A stretch of DNA of 64,000 nucleotides, taken from assembly GCF_017591435.1 (NCBI RefSeq), contig NW_025541370.1:103733-167732 (forward strand), written 5' to 3'. Of the stretch, positions 50,913 to 62,851 are shown one piece after another; position 1 is the stretch's first letter; each line of letters starts with the position of its first letter. This DNA is from Portunus trituberculatus (Eukaryota; Arthropoda; Malacostraca; Decapoda; Portunidae). The notes under the pieces are model-generated. The model saw nothing but the letters and a program-made list of their open reading frames with translations. It was not told the origin of the DNA and searched no databases. The position numbers and the translations under genes were made by a program.

Positions 50913-51066
50913 TTGCACCTCTTCCTTATGTGTGAGTCTGTAATACACTTCCTTGATCTGGGAGAAGGTGGTGATGGCGGTGGACAAAACGGGTGTGGTG
51001 TTTTTCAAGGCTGTTTTAATCTCCGTCCTTGACTTCAAATAAATTGGCGTGTCGTTTTCTGCGAAC
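50913..51066 (-). CDS. Unidentified internal exon, only single-copy coding-like sequence
   Basis: On the minus strand a 154-nt open exon lies between a good acceptor (AACATTTGCAG, AG at 51068-51067) and a good donor (GTGAGTG at 50912-50906). It enters with one nucleotide of a split codon and leaves in phase 0. It encodes 51 residues, including ENDTPIYLKSRTEIKTAL and TTFSQIKEVYYRLTHKEE. The base composition is far less AT-rich than the surroundings and the peptide is hydrophilic and helix-prone, as expected of a real exon. I do not recognise the protein. The start (F-x-E-N-D-x-P-I-Y-L-K) faintly recalls the cytochrome c oxidase 7A mature N-terminus, but the rest does not fit. Neighbouring exons are not in the window: the upstream side (right) runs into C repeats and the downstream side (left) into module B. 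Confidence 0.6.
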
Positions 51067-51090
51067 CTGCAAATGTTTGGTTAGATTAGA

Positions 51091-52570
51091 TTATTAGTTT
51101 TGCCTGCATTTCTGTGTTTTGGTGCAAAAAGCTGAAAACTAATAGAATAATATGTTTTTCTTATTTTTCTTTTGTTTCTCTATATTGGCTTGATTTCTTG
51201 AATTTCATCATTTTGAGACATAACATTGTAAAATGAATTCAATATATAAAATTTCCAATCGAAAGTTTTTTTTTTTTTCATAAAACATCTTAATAACACA
51301 TAAATAAGATGTTTAAAGGAATATAGTCTTTGCGTGCATTTCTGAGTTTTGGTGCATAAAATGCTGGAAAACACCTTAATAACTCATTTTTTACATATTT
51401 CAGTTCCTTAAACAAATAGTGTGTAATCATGTGTTTTGTCTGCATTTTTGTGTTTTGGTGCAAAAAAAGCTGACAACTATTTAAATAAATCGTTTTGGTT
51501 ACTTTTACTTGCATTTTCTATATTGGCTTGTTTTCACACCAAAACAAAAATGCAGGCAAAACGCATCATTACACATTATTTGTTTAAAGAACTCATATAT
51601 GTCAAAATGGGTTATTATATTGTTTTCCAGCATTTTATGCACTAAAACTCAGAAATGGAAGCAAAACATTATATTTGTTGAAACTTCTTATTTATGTGTT
51701 TTCAAGGTGTTTTATGAAAAAAGACTATATCGATTGAAAATTTTTTATATTTGTCATTTTACACTTTTATACCTCAGAAAGATAAAATTGATGAAAATAA
51801 GGCAATATAGAGAAACCACAATAAATATAACATTAACGTGTTATTTTAGTAGTTTCAGCATTTTTTGCACTAAAACACAGAAATGCAGGCAAAACGCATG
51901 ATGAAACACTATTTGTTTAGGGAACTGAATTATGGCAACAATGGGTTATTTTGGTGTTTTCCAGCATTTTATGCACCAAAACTCAAAAATGCAGGAAAAC
52001 ACTATATTTGTTAAAACGTTTTGTTTTGTTTATGTGTTTTTAAGGTGTTTTATGGAAAAAAAAAAAAAAAAAAACTATCTCGATTGAAAGTTTTGTATAT
52101 TCAAATCATTTTACATTTCTATACTTCAAAACGATAAAATTCATGAAAAGACAATATAGACATAACCAAAGAAAAAGTAAGAAAATATTGTTAGTTTAGT
52201 AGTTTTCAGCTTTTTCACCAAAACATAGAAAAGCAGGCAAAACGCATAACACTATTTGCTTAAAGAACTAATATATGTCAAACATGGGTTCTTTTGGTGT
52301 TTTCAAACATTTTATGCACCAAAACTCAGAAATGCTGGCAAAACACTATATTTGTTAAAATGTCTTATTTATGTGTTTTAAGGTGTTTTATGACAAAAAT
52401 AATTTTTTTCATAAAACATCTTAAAACATAAATAAATATTTTAACAAGTATATTTTGCCTGCATTTCAAGTTTTGGTGTATAAAATGCTGGAAACACCTA
52501 TATAACCCATTTTTGACATATTTCTTCATTAAACAAATATTGTGTAATCTTTAGTTTTGCCTGCATTTCT
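51091..52570 (+). repeat. C-family region, one 1.46-kb unit
   Basis: A fourth copy of the 1.46-kb C higher-order unit in the same orientation as 33605-38260, starting mid-unit at TTTTGCCTGCATTTCTG and including the tail-to-tail hairpin near 52400. The end is shortened relative to other copies. Confidence 0.88.
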
Positions 52571-52792
52571 GTGTTTTGGTGCAGAAAGCTGAAACTGAAA
52601 ACTACTTATTTTAAATTTTTTTTTTTCATAAAACCTTAAAAACATAAAAAGATATTTTAAAAATAGTATTTTGTATCATTTAGTTTTTGTTCTGATAAAA
52701 AATTATATTTAATAAAATTTCTATTTATATGTGCAAAAACAAATAGAAATTTCATTGTTAAAACATAATGTTTTTAAACATTTGTTTGTTAC
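52571..52792. other. Degraded, low-complexity C-to-SAT5 transition
   Basis: A/T-rich sequence with fragments of C motifs (TTTTCATAAAACCTTAAAAAC) broken by many short deletions, then ~120 bp matching nothing clearly. It looks like a blurred consensus at a repeat boundary rather than a natural sequence. Confidence 0.55.
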
Positions 52793-55700
52793 TTTTCAAT
52801 GGTAGTTTTATAGTTCTATTGACAGATTAACATGATTTCTACTTTATATGTAGCAAAAACACTAATACGAACCAAGCTCCTCATATCTGTGGACGTTGAA
52901 AATTGTGGCTACATAACCTATATTTTCAAAACACTCTTGTTTGAGTCACACGGGTTTTTAAGTGTAGTTTGATGGTTCCATTGACAGATTAACATCATAT
53001 CTATCTTATCAATAGCATAAAAACCCTTATGAAAAAGGTTTCTCATCTTGGTGGACTTTGAAAAATAGTGGTTACATAAACTATACATTAAAAACTCTTG
53101 TTTCAGTTACACAGGTTTTTAATGGTAGTTTAATAGTTCTATTGACAGATTACAATGATTTCTACTTTATCAATAGCAAAAACACTCATATGAACCAAGC
53201 TCCTCATATCTGTGGTCTCTGAAAATTGTGGCAACATAACCTATATTTTAAAAGACTCTTGCTTCAGTCACACCGATCTTTAAGGGTAGTTTGATGGTTC
53301 CATTGACAGATTAACATGATTACTACCTTACCAATAGCAAAAACACTCTTACAGATAAATTTTATCATCTCTGTGGACTGTGAAAACAGTGGCCGCGTAA
53401 CCTATGTTTTCAAAATACTCTTATTTCAGTCACACGGGTTTTTTGGGGTCATTTGATGGTTCTATTGACAGATTAACATGATACCTACTTGATTAGTGGC
53501 ATAAAACTCTTACGAAAAAGATTTCTCATCTCGGTGGACTTTGAAATACAGTGGCTGAATAATATATATTTAAAAAAATTCTTGTTTCAGTTACACGGAT
53601 TTTCAATGGTAGTTTTATAGTTCTATTGACAGATTAACATGATTTCTACTTTATATGTAGCAAAAACACTAATACGAACCAAGCTCCTCATATCTGTGGA
53701 CGTTGAAAATTGTGGCTACATAACCTATATTTTCAAAACACTCTTGTTTGAGTCACACGGGTTTTTAAGTGTAGTTTGATGGTTCCATTGACAGATTAAC
53801 ATCATATCTATCTTATCAATAGCATAAAACCCTTATGAAAAGGTTTCTCATCTTGGTGGACTTTGAAAATAGTGGTTACATAAACTATACATTAAAACTC
53901 TTGTTTCAGTTACACAGGTTTTTAATGGTAGTTTAATAGTTCTATTGACAGATTACAATGATTTCTACTTTATCAATAGCAAAACACTCATATGAACCAA
54001 GCTCCTCATATCTGTGGTCTCTGAAAATTGTGGCAACATAACCTATATTTTAAAAGACTCTTGCTTCAGTCACACCGATCTTTAAGGGTAGTTTGATGGT
54101 TCCATTGACAGATTAACATGATTACTACCTTACCAATAGCAAAAACACTCTTACAGATAAATTTTATCATCTCTGTGGACTGTGAAAACAGTGGCCGCGT
54201 AACCTATATTTTCAAAATACTCTTATTTCAGTCACACGGGTTTTTTGGGGTCATTTGATGGTTCTATTGACAGATTAACATGATACCTACTTGATTAGTG
54301 GCATAAAACTCTTACGAAAAAGATTTCTCATCTCGGTGGACTTTGAAATACAGTGGCTGAATAATATATATTTTAAAAATTCTTGTTTCAGTTACACGGA
54401 TTTTCAATGGTAGTTTTATAGTTCTATTGACAGATTAACATGATTTCTACTTTATATGTAGCAAAAACACTAATACGAACCAAGCTCCTCATATCTGTGG
54501 ACGTTGAAAATTGTGGCTACATAACCTATATTTTCAAAACACTCTTGTTTGAGTCACACGGGTTTTAAGTGTAGTTTGATGGTTCCATTGACAGATTAAC
54601 ATCATATCTATCTTATCAATAGCATAAAACCCTTATGAAAAGGTTTCTCATCTTGGTGGACTTTGAAAATAGTGGTTACATAAACTATACATTAAAAACT
54701 CTTGTTTCAGTTACACAGGTTTTTAATGGTAGTTTAATAGTTCTATTGACAGATTACAATGATTTCTACTTTATCAATAGCAAAAACACTCATATGAACC
54801 AAGCTCCTCATATCTGTGGTCTCTGAAAATTGTGGCAACATAACCTATATTTTAAAAGACTCTTGCTTCAGTCACACCGATCTTTAAGGGTAGTTTGATG
54901 GTTCCATTGACAGATTAACATGATTACTACCTTACCAATAGCAAAAACACTCTTACAGATAAATTTTATCATCTCTGTGGACTGTGAAAACAGTGGCCGC
55001 GTAACCTATATTTTCAAAATACTCTTATTTCAGTCACACGGGTTTTTTGGGGTCATTTGATGGTTCTATTGACAGATTAACATGATACCTACTTGATTAG
55101 TGGCATAAAAACTCTTACGAAAAGATTTCTCATCTCGGTGGACTTTGAAATACAGTGGCTGAATAATATATATTTTAAAAATTCTTGTTTCAGTTACACG
55201 GATTTTCAATGGTAGTTTTATAGTTCTATTGACAGATTAACATGATTTCTACTTTATATGTAGCAAAACACTAATACGAACCAAGCTCCTCATATCTGTG
55301 GACGTTGAAAATTGTGGCTACATAACCTATATTTTCAAAACACTCTTGTTTGAGTCACACGGGTTTTAAGTGTAGTTTGATGGTTCCATTGACAGATTAA
55401 CATCATATCTATCTTATCAATAGCATAAAACCCTTATGAAAAGGTTTCTCATCTTGGTGGACTTTGAAAATAGTGGTTACATAAACTATACATTAAAACT
55501 CTTGTTTCAGTTACACAGGTTTTTAATGGTAGTTTAATAGTTCTATTGACAGATTACAATGATTTCTACTTTATCAATAGCAAAACACTCATATGAACCA
55601 AGCTCCTCATATCTGTGGTCTCTGAAAATTGTGGCAACATAACCTATATTTTAAAAGACTCTTGCTTCAGTCACACCGATCTTTAAGGGTAGTTTGATGG

Positions 55701-58700
55701 TTCCATTGACAGATTAACATGATTACTACCTTACCAATAGCAAAAACACTCTTACGGATAAATTTTATCATCTCTGTGGACTGTGAAAACAGTGGCCGCG
55801 TAACCTATATTTTCAAAATACTCTTATTTCAGTCACACGGGTTTTTTGGGGTCATTTGATGGTTCTATTGACAGATTAACATGATACCTACTTGATTAGT
55901 GGCATAAAAACTCTTACGAAAAAGATTTCTCATCTCGGTGGACTTTGAAATACAGTGGCTGAATAATATATATTTTAAAAATTCTTGTTTCAGTTACACG
56001 GATTTTCAATGGTAGTTTTATAGTTCTATTGACAGATTAACATGATTTCTACTTTATATGTAGCAAAAACACTAATACGAACCAAGCTCCTCATATCTGT
56101 GGACGTTGAAAATTGTGGCTACATAACCTATATTTTCAAAACACTCTTGTTTGAGTCACACGGGTTTTTAAGTGTAGTTTGATGGTTCCATTGACAGATT
56201 AACATCATATCTATCTTATCAATAGCATAAAAACCCTTATGAAAAAGGTTTCTCATCTTGGTGGACTTTGAAAAATAGTGGTTACATAAACTATACATTA
56301 AAAACTCTTGTTTCAGTTACACAGGTTTTTAATGGTAGTTTAATAGTTCTATTGACAGATTACAATGATTTCTACTTTATCAATAGCAAAAACACTCATA
56401 TGAACCAAGCTCCTCATATCTGTGGTCTCTGAAAATTGTGGCAACATAACCTATATTTTAAAAGACTCTTGCTTCAGTCACACCGATCTTTAAGGGTAGT
56501 TTGATGGTTCCATTGACAGATTAACATGATTACTACCTTACCAATAGCAAAACACTCTTACGGATAAATTTTATCATCTCTGTGGACTGTGAAAACAGTG
56601 GCCGCGTAACCTATATTTTCAAAATACTCTTATTTCAGTCACACGGGTTTTTTGGGGTCATTTGATGGTTCTATTGACAGATTAACATGATACCTACTTG
56701 ATTAGTGGCATAAAACTCTTACGAAAAGATTTCTCATCTCGGTGGACTTTGAAATACAGTGGCTGAATAATATATATTTTAAAAATTCTTGTTTCAGTTA
56801 CACGGATTTTCAATGGTAGTTTTATAGTTCTATTGACAGATTAACATGATTTCTACTTTATATGTAGCAAAAACACTAATACGAACCAAGCTCCTCATAT
56901 CTGTGGACGTTGAAAATTGTGGCTACATAACCTATATTTTCAAAACACTCTTGTTTGAGTCACACGGGTTTTTAAGTGTAGTTTGATGGTTCCATTGACA
57001 GATTAACATCATATCTATCTTATCAATAGCATAAAACCCTTATGAAAAGGTTTCTCATCTTGGTGGACTTTGAAAAATAGTGGTTACATAAACTATACAT
57101 TAAAAACTCTTGTTTCAGTTACACAGGTTTTTAATGGTAGTTTAATAGTTCTATTGACAGATTACAATGATTTCTACTTTATCAATAGCAAAACACTCAT
57201 ATGAACCAAGCTCCTCATATCTGTGGTCTCTGAAAATTGTGGCAACATAACCTATATTTTAAAAGACTCTTGCTTCAGTCACACCGATCTTTAAGGGTAG
57301 TTTGATGGTTCCATTGACAGATTAACATGATTACTACCTTACCAATAGCAAAAACACTCTTACGGATAAATTTTATCATCTCTGTGGACTGTGAAAACAG
57401 TGGCCGCGTAACCTATATTTTCAAAATACTCTTATTTCAGTCACACGGGTTTTTTGGGGTCATTTGATGGTTCTATTGACAGATTAACATGATACCTACT
57501 TGATTAGTGGCATAAAACTCTTACGAAAAGATTTCTCATCTCGGTGGACTTTGAAATACAGTGGCTGAATAATATATATTTTAAAAATTCTTGTTTCAGT
57601 TACACGGATTTTCAATGGTAGTTTTATAGTTCTATTGACAGATTAACATGATTTCTACTTTATATGTAGCAAAAACACTAATACGAACCAAGCTCCTCAT
57701 ATCTGTGGACGTTGAAAATTGTGGCTACATAACCTATATTTTCAAAACACTCTTGTTTGAGTCACACGGGTTTTTAAGTGTAGTTTGATGGTTCCATTGA
57801 CAGATTAACATCATATCTATCTTATCAATAGCATAAAAACCCTTATGAAAAAGGTTTCTCATCTTGGTGGACTTTGAAAAATAGTGGTTACATAAACTAT
57901 ACATTAAAAACTCTTGTTTCAGTTACACAGGTTTTTAATGGTAGTTTAATAGTTCTATTGACAGATTACAATGATTTCTACTTTATCAATAGCAAAACAC
58001 TCATATGAACCAAGCTCCTCATATCTGTGGTCTCTGAAAATTGTGGCAACATAACCTATATTTTAAAAGACTCTTGCTTCAGTCACACCGATCTTTAAGG
58101 GTAGTTTGATGGTTCCATTGACAGATTAACATGATTACTACCTTACCAATAGCAAAAACACTCTTACGGATAAATTTTATCATCTCTGTGGACTGTGAAA
58201 ACAGTGGCCGCGTAACCTATATTTTCAAAATACTCTTATTTCAGTCACACGGGTTTTTTGGGGTCATTTGATGGTTCTATTGACAGATTAACATGATACC
58301 TACTTGATTAGTGGCATAAAACTCTTACGAAAAAGATTTCTCATCTCGGTGGACTTTGAAATACAGTGGCTGAATAATATATATTTTAAAAATTCTTGTT
58401 TCAGTTACACGGATTTTCAATGGTAGTTTTATAGTTCTATTGACAGATTAACATGATTTCTACTTTATATGTAGCAAAACACTAATACGAACCAAGCTCC
58501 TCATATCTGTGGACGTTGAAAATTGTGGCTACATAACCTATATTTTCAAAACACTCTTGTTTGAGTCACACGGGTTTTAAGTGTAGTTTGATGGTTCCAT
58601 TGACAGATTAACATCATATCTATCTTATCAATAGCATAAAAACCCTTATGAAAAAGGTTTCTCATCTTGGTGGACTTTGAAAAATAGTGGTTACATAAAC

Positions 58701-60198
58701 TATACATTAAAAACTCTTGTTTCAGTTACACAGGTTTTTAATGGTAGTTTAATAGTTCTATTGACAGATTACAATGATTTCTACTTTATCAATAGCAAAA
58801 ACACTCATATGAACCAAGCTCCTCATATCTGTGGTCTCTGAAAATTGTGGCAACATAACCTATATTTTAAAAAGACTCTTGCTTCAGTCACACCGATCTT
58901 TAAGGGTAGTTTGATGGTTCCATTGACAGATTAACATGATTACTACCTTACCAATAGCAAAAACACTCTTACGGATAAATTTTATCATCTCTGTGGACTG
59001 TGAAAACAGTGGCCGCGTAACCTATATTTTCAAAATACTCTTATTTCAGTCACACGGGTTTTTTGGGGTCATTTGATGGTTCTATTGACAGATTAACATG
59101 ATACCTACTTGATTAGTGGCATAAAACTCTTACGAAAAAGATTTCTCATCTCGGTGGACTTTGAAATACAGTGGCTGAATAATATATATTTTAAAAATTC
59201 TTGTTTCAGTTACACGGATTTTCAATGGTAGTTTTATAGTTCTATTGACAGATTAACATGATTTCTACTTTATATGTAGCAAAAACACTAATACGAACCA
59301 AGCTCCTCATATCTGTGGACGTTGAAAATTGTGGCTACATAACCTATATTTTCAAAACACTCTTGTTTGAGTCACACGGGTTTTAAGTGTAGTTTGATGG
59401 TTCCATTGACAGATTAACATCATATCTATCTTATCAATAGCATAAAACCCTTATGAAAAGGTTTCTCATCTTGGTGGACTTTGAAAATAGTGGTTACATA
59501 AACTATACATTAAAAACTCTTGTTTCAGTTACACAGGTTTTAATGGTAGTTTAATAGTTCTATTGACAGATTACAATGATTTCTACTTTATCAATAGCAA
59601 AAACACTCATATGAACCAAGCTCCTCATATCTGTGGTCTCTGAAAATTGTGGCAACATAACCTATATTTTAAAAAGACTCTTGCTTCAGTCACACCGATC
59701 TTTAAGGGTAGTTTGATGGTTCCATTGACAGATTAACATGATTACTACCTTACCAATAGCAAAAACACTCTTACGGATAAATTTTATCATCTCTGTGGAC
59801 TGTGAAAACAGTGGCCGCGTAACCTATATTTTCAAAATACTCTTATTTCAGTCACACGGGTTTTTTGGGGTCATTTGATGGTTCTATTGACAGATTAACA
59901 TGATACCTACTTGATTAGTGGCATAAAACTCTTACGAAAAAGATTTCTCATCTCGGTGGACTTTGAAATACAGTGGCTGAATAATATATATTTTAAAAAT
60001 TCTTGTTTCAGTTACACGGATTTTCAATGGTAGTTTTATAGTTCTATTGACAGATTAACATGATTTCTACTTTATATGTAGCAAAAACACTAATACGAAC
60101 CAAGCTCCTCATATCTGTGGACGTTGAAAATTGTGGCTACATAACCTATATTTTCAAAACACTCTTGTTTGAGTCACACGGGTTTTAAGTGTAGTTTT
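52793..60198 (-). repeat. Satellite array 5 (SAT5), inverted
   Basis: About 9 HOR copies in reverse orientation. The leftmost copies carry the SAT1-type monomer-5 variants (CTTACAGATAAAT, ACCTATGTTTTC). From ~54200 the array changes to ACCTATATTTTC, and from ~55752 to CTTACGGATAAAT, the SAT2-type pair. The change is stepwise, one site at a time. The right end stops in monomer 3 (GGGTTTTAAGTGTAG) at C sequence. Confidence 0.97.
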
Positions 60199-61530
60199 TT
60201 TCATAAAACACCTTAAAAACACATAAAAATAAGATGTTTTAACAAATATAGTTTTTGCCTGCATTTCTGAGTTTTTGGTGTATAAAATGCCGGAATACAC
60301 CAATATAACTCATTTTTAACATATTTCTGTTCCTAAAACAAATATTGTGTAATGATTCGTTTTTGCCTGCATATACCTCGGAACGATAAAATTGATGAAA
60401 ATAAGGCAATATAGAGAAACCAAGGTAAATATAACAATAACATGTTATTTTAGTAGTTTCAGCATTTTTTGCACTAAAACACAGAAACACAGGCAAAACG
60501 CATGATAAAATACTTTGTTTAGGGAACTGAATTATGGCAACAATAGGTTATATTGGTGTTTTCCAGCATTTTATGCACCAAAACTCAAAAATGCAGGCAA
60601 AACACTATATTTGTTAAAATATTTTATATATGTGTTTTTAAGATGTTTTATGTAAAAAAAAAAAAGAACTATTGAAAGTTTTGTATATTCAAGTCATTTT
60701 ATTTCATTTCTATACTTCAAACGATAAAATTCATGAAAAGCCAATATAGAGACAACCAAAGAAAAGTAAGAAAAACTTGTTAGTTTAGTAGTTTTCAGCT
60801 TTTTTTTCACCAAAACATAGAAAAGCAGGCAAAGCGCATGAATAACACTATTTGCTTAAAGAACTGATATATATCAAACATTGGTTATTTTGGTGGTTTC
60901 AAACATTTTATGCACCAAAACTCAGAAATGCTGGCAAAACACTATATTTGTTAAAATGTCTTATTTGTGTGTTTTTAAGGTGTTTCATGAAAAAAATTAA
61001 ATAAAATTTTTTTTTCCATAAAACACCTTAAAAACACATACATAAGATATTTTAACAAGTATAGTGTTTTGCCTGCATTTCCAAGTTTTTGGTGTATAAA
61101 ACGCTGGAAAACACCAACATAACCCATTTTTTACATATTTCTGTTCCTTAAACAAATATAGTGTAATCATTCGTTTTTGGCTGCATTTTTGTGTTTTGGT
61201 GCAAATAAAGCTGAAAACTAACTAAAATAATACGTTTTTCATACTTTTACTTTCGTTTCTCTATATTGGCTTGTTTTCATCAATTTTATCGTTTTGAAAC
61301 ATAACAATGTAAAACAAAACTTATATAAAAAATTTTGAATCGAGATAGTTTTGTTTTCATAAAACATGTTAAAACCACATAAATAAGACGTTTAGAGAAA
61401 TATAGTCTTTTGCGTACATTTCTGAGTTTTGGTGCATAAAATGCTGGAAAACACCTTAATAACCCATTTTTGACATATTTCAGTTCCTTAAACAAATAGT
61501 GTGTAATCATGTGTTTTGTCTGCATGAATA
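60199..61530 (-). repeat. C-family region between SAT5 and A copy 4
   Basis: C units in both orientations with a tail-to-tail hairpin centred near 61010. The last unit (61290-61530) is the one that elsewhere bridges A to satellite. Here it continues into more C sequence, showing that A-C-SAT junctions are not the only arrangement. Confidence 0.87.
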
Positions 61531-61668
61531 ACACTATATGTTTAAAGAACTGAGAAAAATTTGTTTGTCCTGCAAGAGAAAAGGAGAGATATTACGTAGT
61601 TTGACCTGTAAGAAATAAGTATTAATTAAACCTGTAAAAAAAAATAATAATTATCTTACCTACACTCT

Positions 61669-61691
61669 CACACACACACACACACACACAC
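61669..61691 (+). repeat. (CA)n microsatellite, left of the insertion
   Basis: CA tract ending where the reverse-transcriptase frame begins. Confidence 0.9.
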
Positions 61692-62531
61692 TACATAAAT
61701 GACATGGTGGATGGGGTGTCCAGTTATGTGAGCCTATTTGCAGACGATGCAAAATTGTTAAGAAAAGTGAGATGTGACAAAGATTGCGAACTACTCCAGG
61801 AAGACTTGGACAGAATATGGAAATGGAGCTGTACATGGCAAATGGAGTTCAACACGACAAAATGCAAGAAATTAGAGTTTGGCAAGGGTGAAAGAAGAAT
61901 CAGGAGTATGTACAAGATAGGAAATGAAGACATAAAACCAGTCATGAAGAAAAAGACCTTGGGGTGACAATTACCAATGACCTATCGCCAGAGAGACATA
62001 TAAACAAAATAATTGGAGAAGTATTGAACTTATTGAGGAACATAAGAGTGGCGTTCGTATATTTAGATGAAGAAATGATGAAGAAAATAATTACTGCAAT
62101 GATAAGACCAAGGCTTGAATATGCAACAATACAGTGGGCTCGAACTTAAAGAAACACATAAGGAAACTAGAGAAAGTACAGAGGGCTGCAACAAAATGGT
62201 GCCTGACTTAAGAGATTTGACTTATGAAGACAGACTGAACAGAATGCAACTTCCGACCCTGGAAAACAGAAAGAAAGGAGACCTGATAGCAATATACAGA
62301 GTGATGATTTGCATGGAAAAAATGGATAGGGAAGATCTGTGTATGTGGAATGAAAGAATGTCGAGAGGGCATGGGAAAAAACTAAAATGGCCACTTATAG
62401 GAGAGATGTGAAAAATATAGCTTCCTCATAGAAGGGTGGAAGCATGGAATAGTTTAGACGTGGAAGTGGTCAACGCAAGGAATATTCATGATTTTAAGAA
62501 AAAGCTGGACATTAGTAGATATGGAGACGGG
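61692..62531 (+). pseudogene. Jockey/CR1-like reverse transcriptase, 5'-truncated and frameshifted
   Basis: Begins YINDMVDGVSSYVSLFADD, the end of the catalytic RT core with the F-A-D-D box that carries two of the three metal-binding aspartates. A DLDRIWKWSCTWQMEFNTTK segment follows, then DLGV...LSPERHINKI, MIRPRLEYATIQWA (thumb-side region), MVPDLRDLTYEDRLNRM, TLENRKKGDLIAIYRVM, and finally VEAWNSLDVEVVN, HDFKKKLD and RYGDG at ~62530. These follow the order of jockey/CR1-clade non-LTR elements. The endonuclease and the first RT motifs are absent, as expected of 5' truncation. At least four frame changes (near 61947, 62130, 62195 and 62420-62440) and in-frame stops make it non-functional. 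It sits inside a (CA)n tract of A copy 4 only, so it arrived after duplication of the module, or was lost from the other copies. Confidence 0.9.
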
Positions 62532-62673
62532 ACAGTACACTCAACCCTCGATTTGCCGGACTAAAAGGGGGGAAGGCTTGTCCGGGAATGGCAAATGTCC
62601 GGCAATGGAAAATGTCCGGGGTCTACCCCTTGCCGGACTTTACCCTATACAGGTTGAACCCTGCTTTAACGGG

Positions 62674-62675
<2 letters not shown>
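62532..62675 (+). mobile_element. Possible pogo/Tigger-like DNA transposon fragment
   Basis: After RYGDG the sequence changes to ACAGTACACTCAACCCTCGA, then TTTGCCGGACT, with repeated TGTCCGG motifs and a final GAACCCTGCTTTAACGGG. 'CAGT...AACCCTCGATT..CCGGACT' resembles terminal repeats of pogo/Tigger-type elements as I remember them. There is no transposase and no clear matching opposite terminus. Confidence 0.35.

Positions 62676-62719
<44 letters not shown>
62676..62719 (+). repeat. (AC)n microsatellite, right of the insertion
   Basis: About 21 AC units. Together with 61669-61691 it brackets the inserted DNA, and it corresponds to the single tract 49105-49147 in copy 3. Confidence 0.95.
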
Positions 62720-62722
<3 letters not shown>

Positions 62723-62823
62723 TTTTAATGTAAGATTGGATAAGTGTAGATATGGAGACGGGGCCACACGAGCATAAAGCCCAGGCCCTGTAAAACTACA
62801 ACTAGGTAAATACAAGTAGGTAA
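62720..62823 (+). mobile_element. 3' end of jockey/CR1-like retrotransposon, A copy 4
   Basis: The ancestral fragment also seen at 49148-49253. Its TAGATATGGAGACGGG matches the same motif at the end of the longer pseudogene (62516-62531), so two copies of one element family lie ~190 bp apart. Confidence 0.75.
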
Positions 62824-62851
62824 ACACACACACACACACACACACACACAA
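62824..62851 (+). repeat. (CA)n microsatellite
   Basis: Tail-proximal CA tract, equivalent to 49254-49278. Confidence 0.9.

Larger units (their letters stand above)
50748..51090. other. Single-copy island between B and C
   Basis: This is the largest stretch with no second copy in the window. It contains the CA-rich tract and the exon described separately. It marks where the right side stops mirroring the left side. Confidence 0.8.

Noticed and set aside
2143..54826. A 63-residue open frame repeated at least 15 times in the satellite (e.g. 2143-2334 minus, 47669-47860 plus), beginning MKRFLILVDFENSGY
   Set aside because: It lies across monomers 1 and 2, exists only where homopolymer runs have one particular length, and is lost in neighbouring HORs and in all of SAT2. 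It has no splice or promoter context. Repetition, not selection, explains the identical copies.
61724..62394. Minus-strand frames opposite the reverse transcriptase (61724-61945, 62167-62394)
   Set aside because: They are shadows of the plus-strand pseudogene, which carries the recognisable RT motifs.
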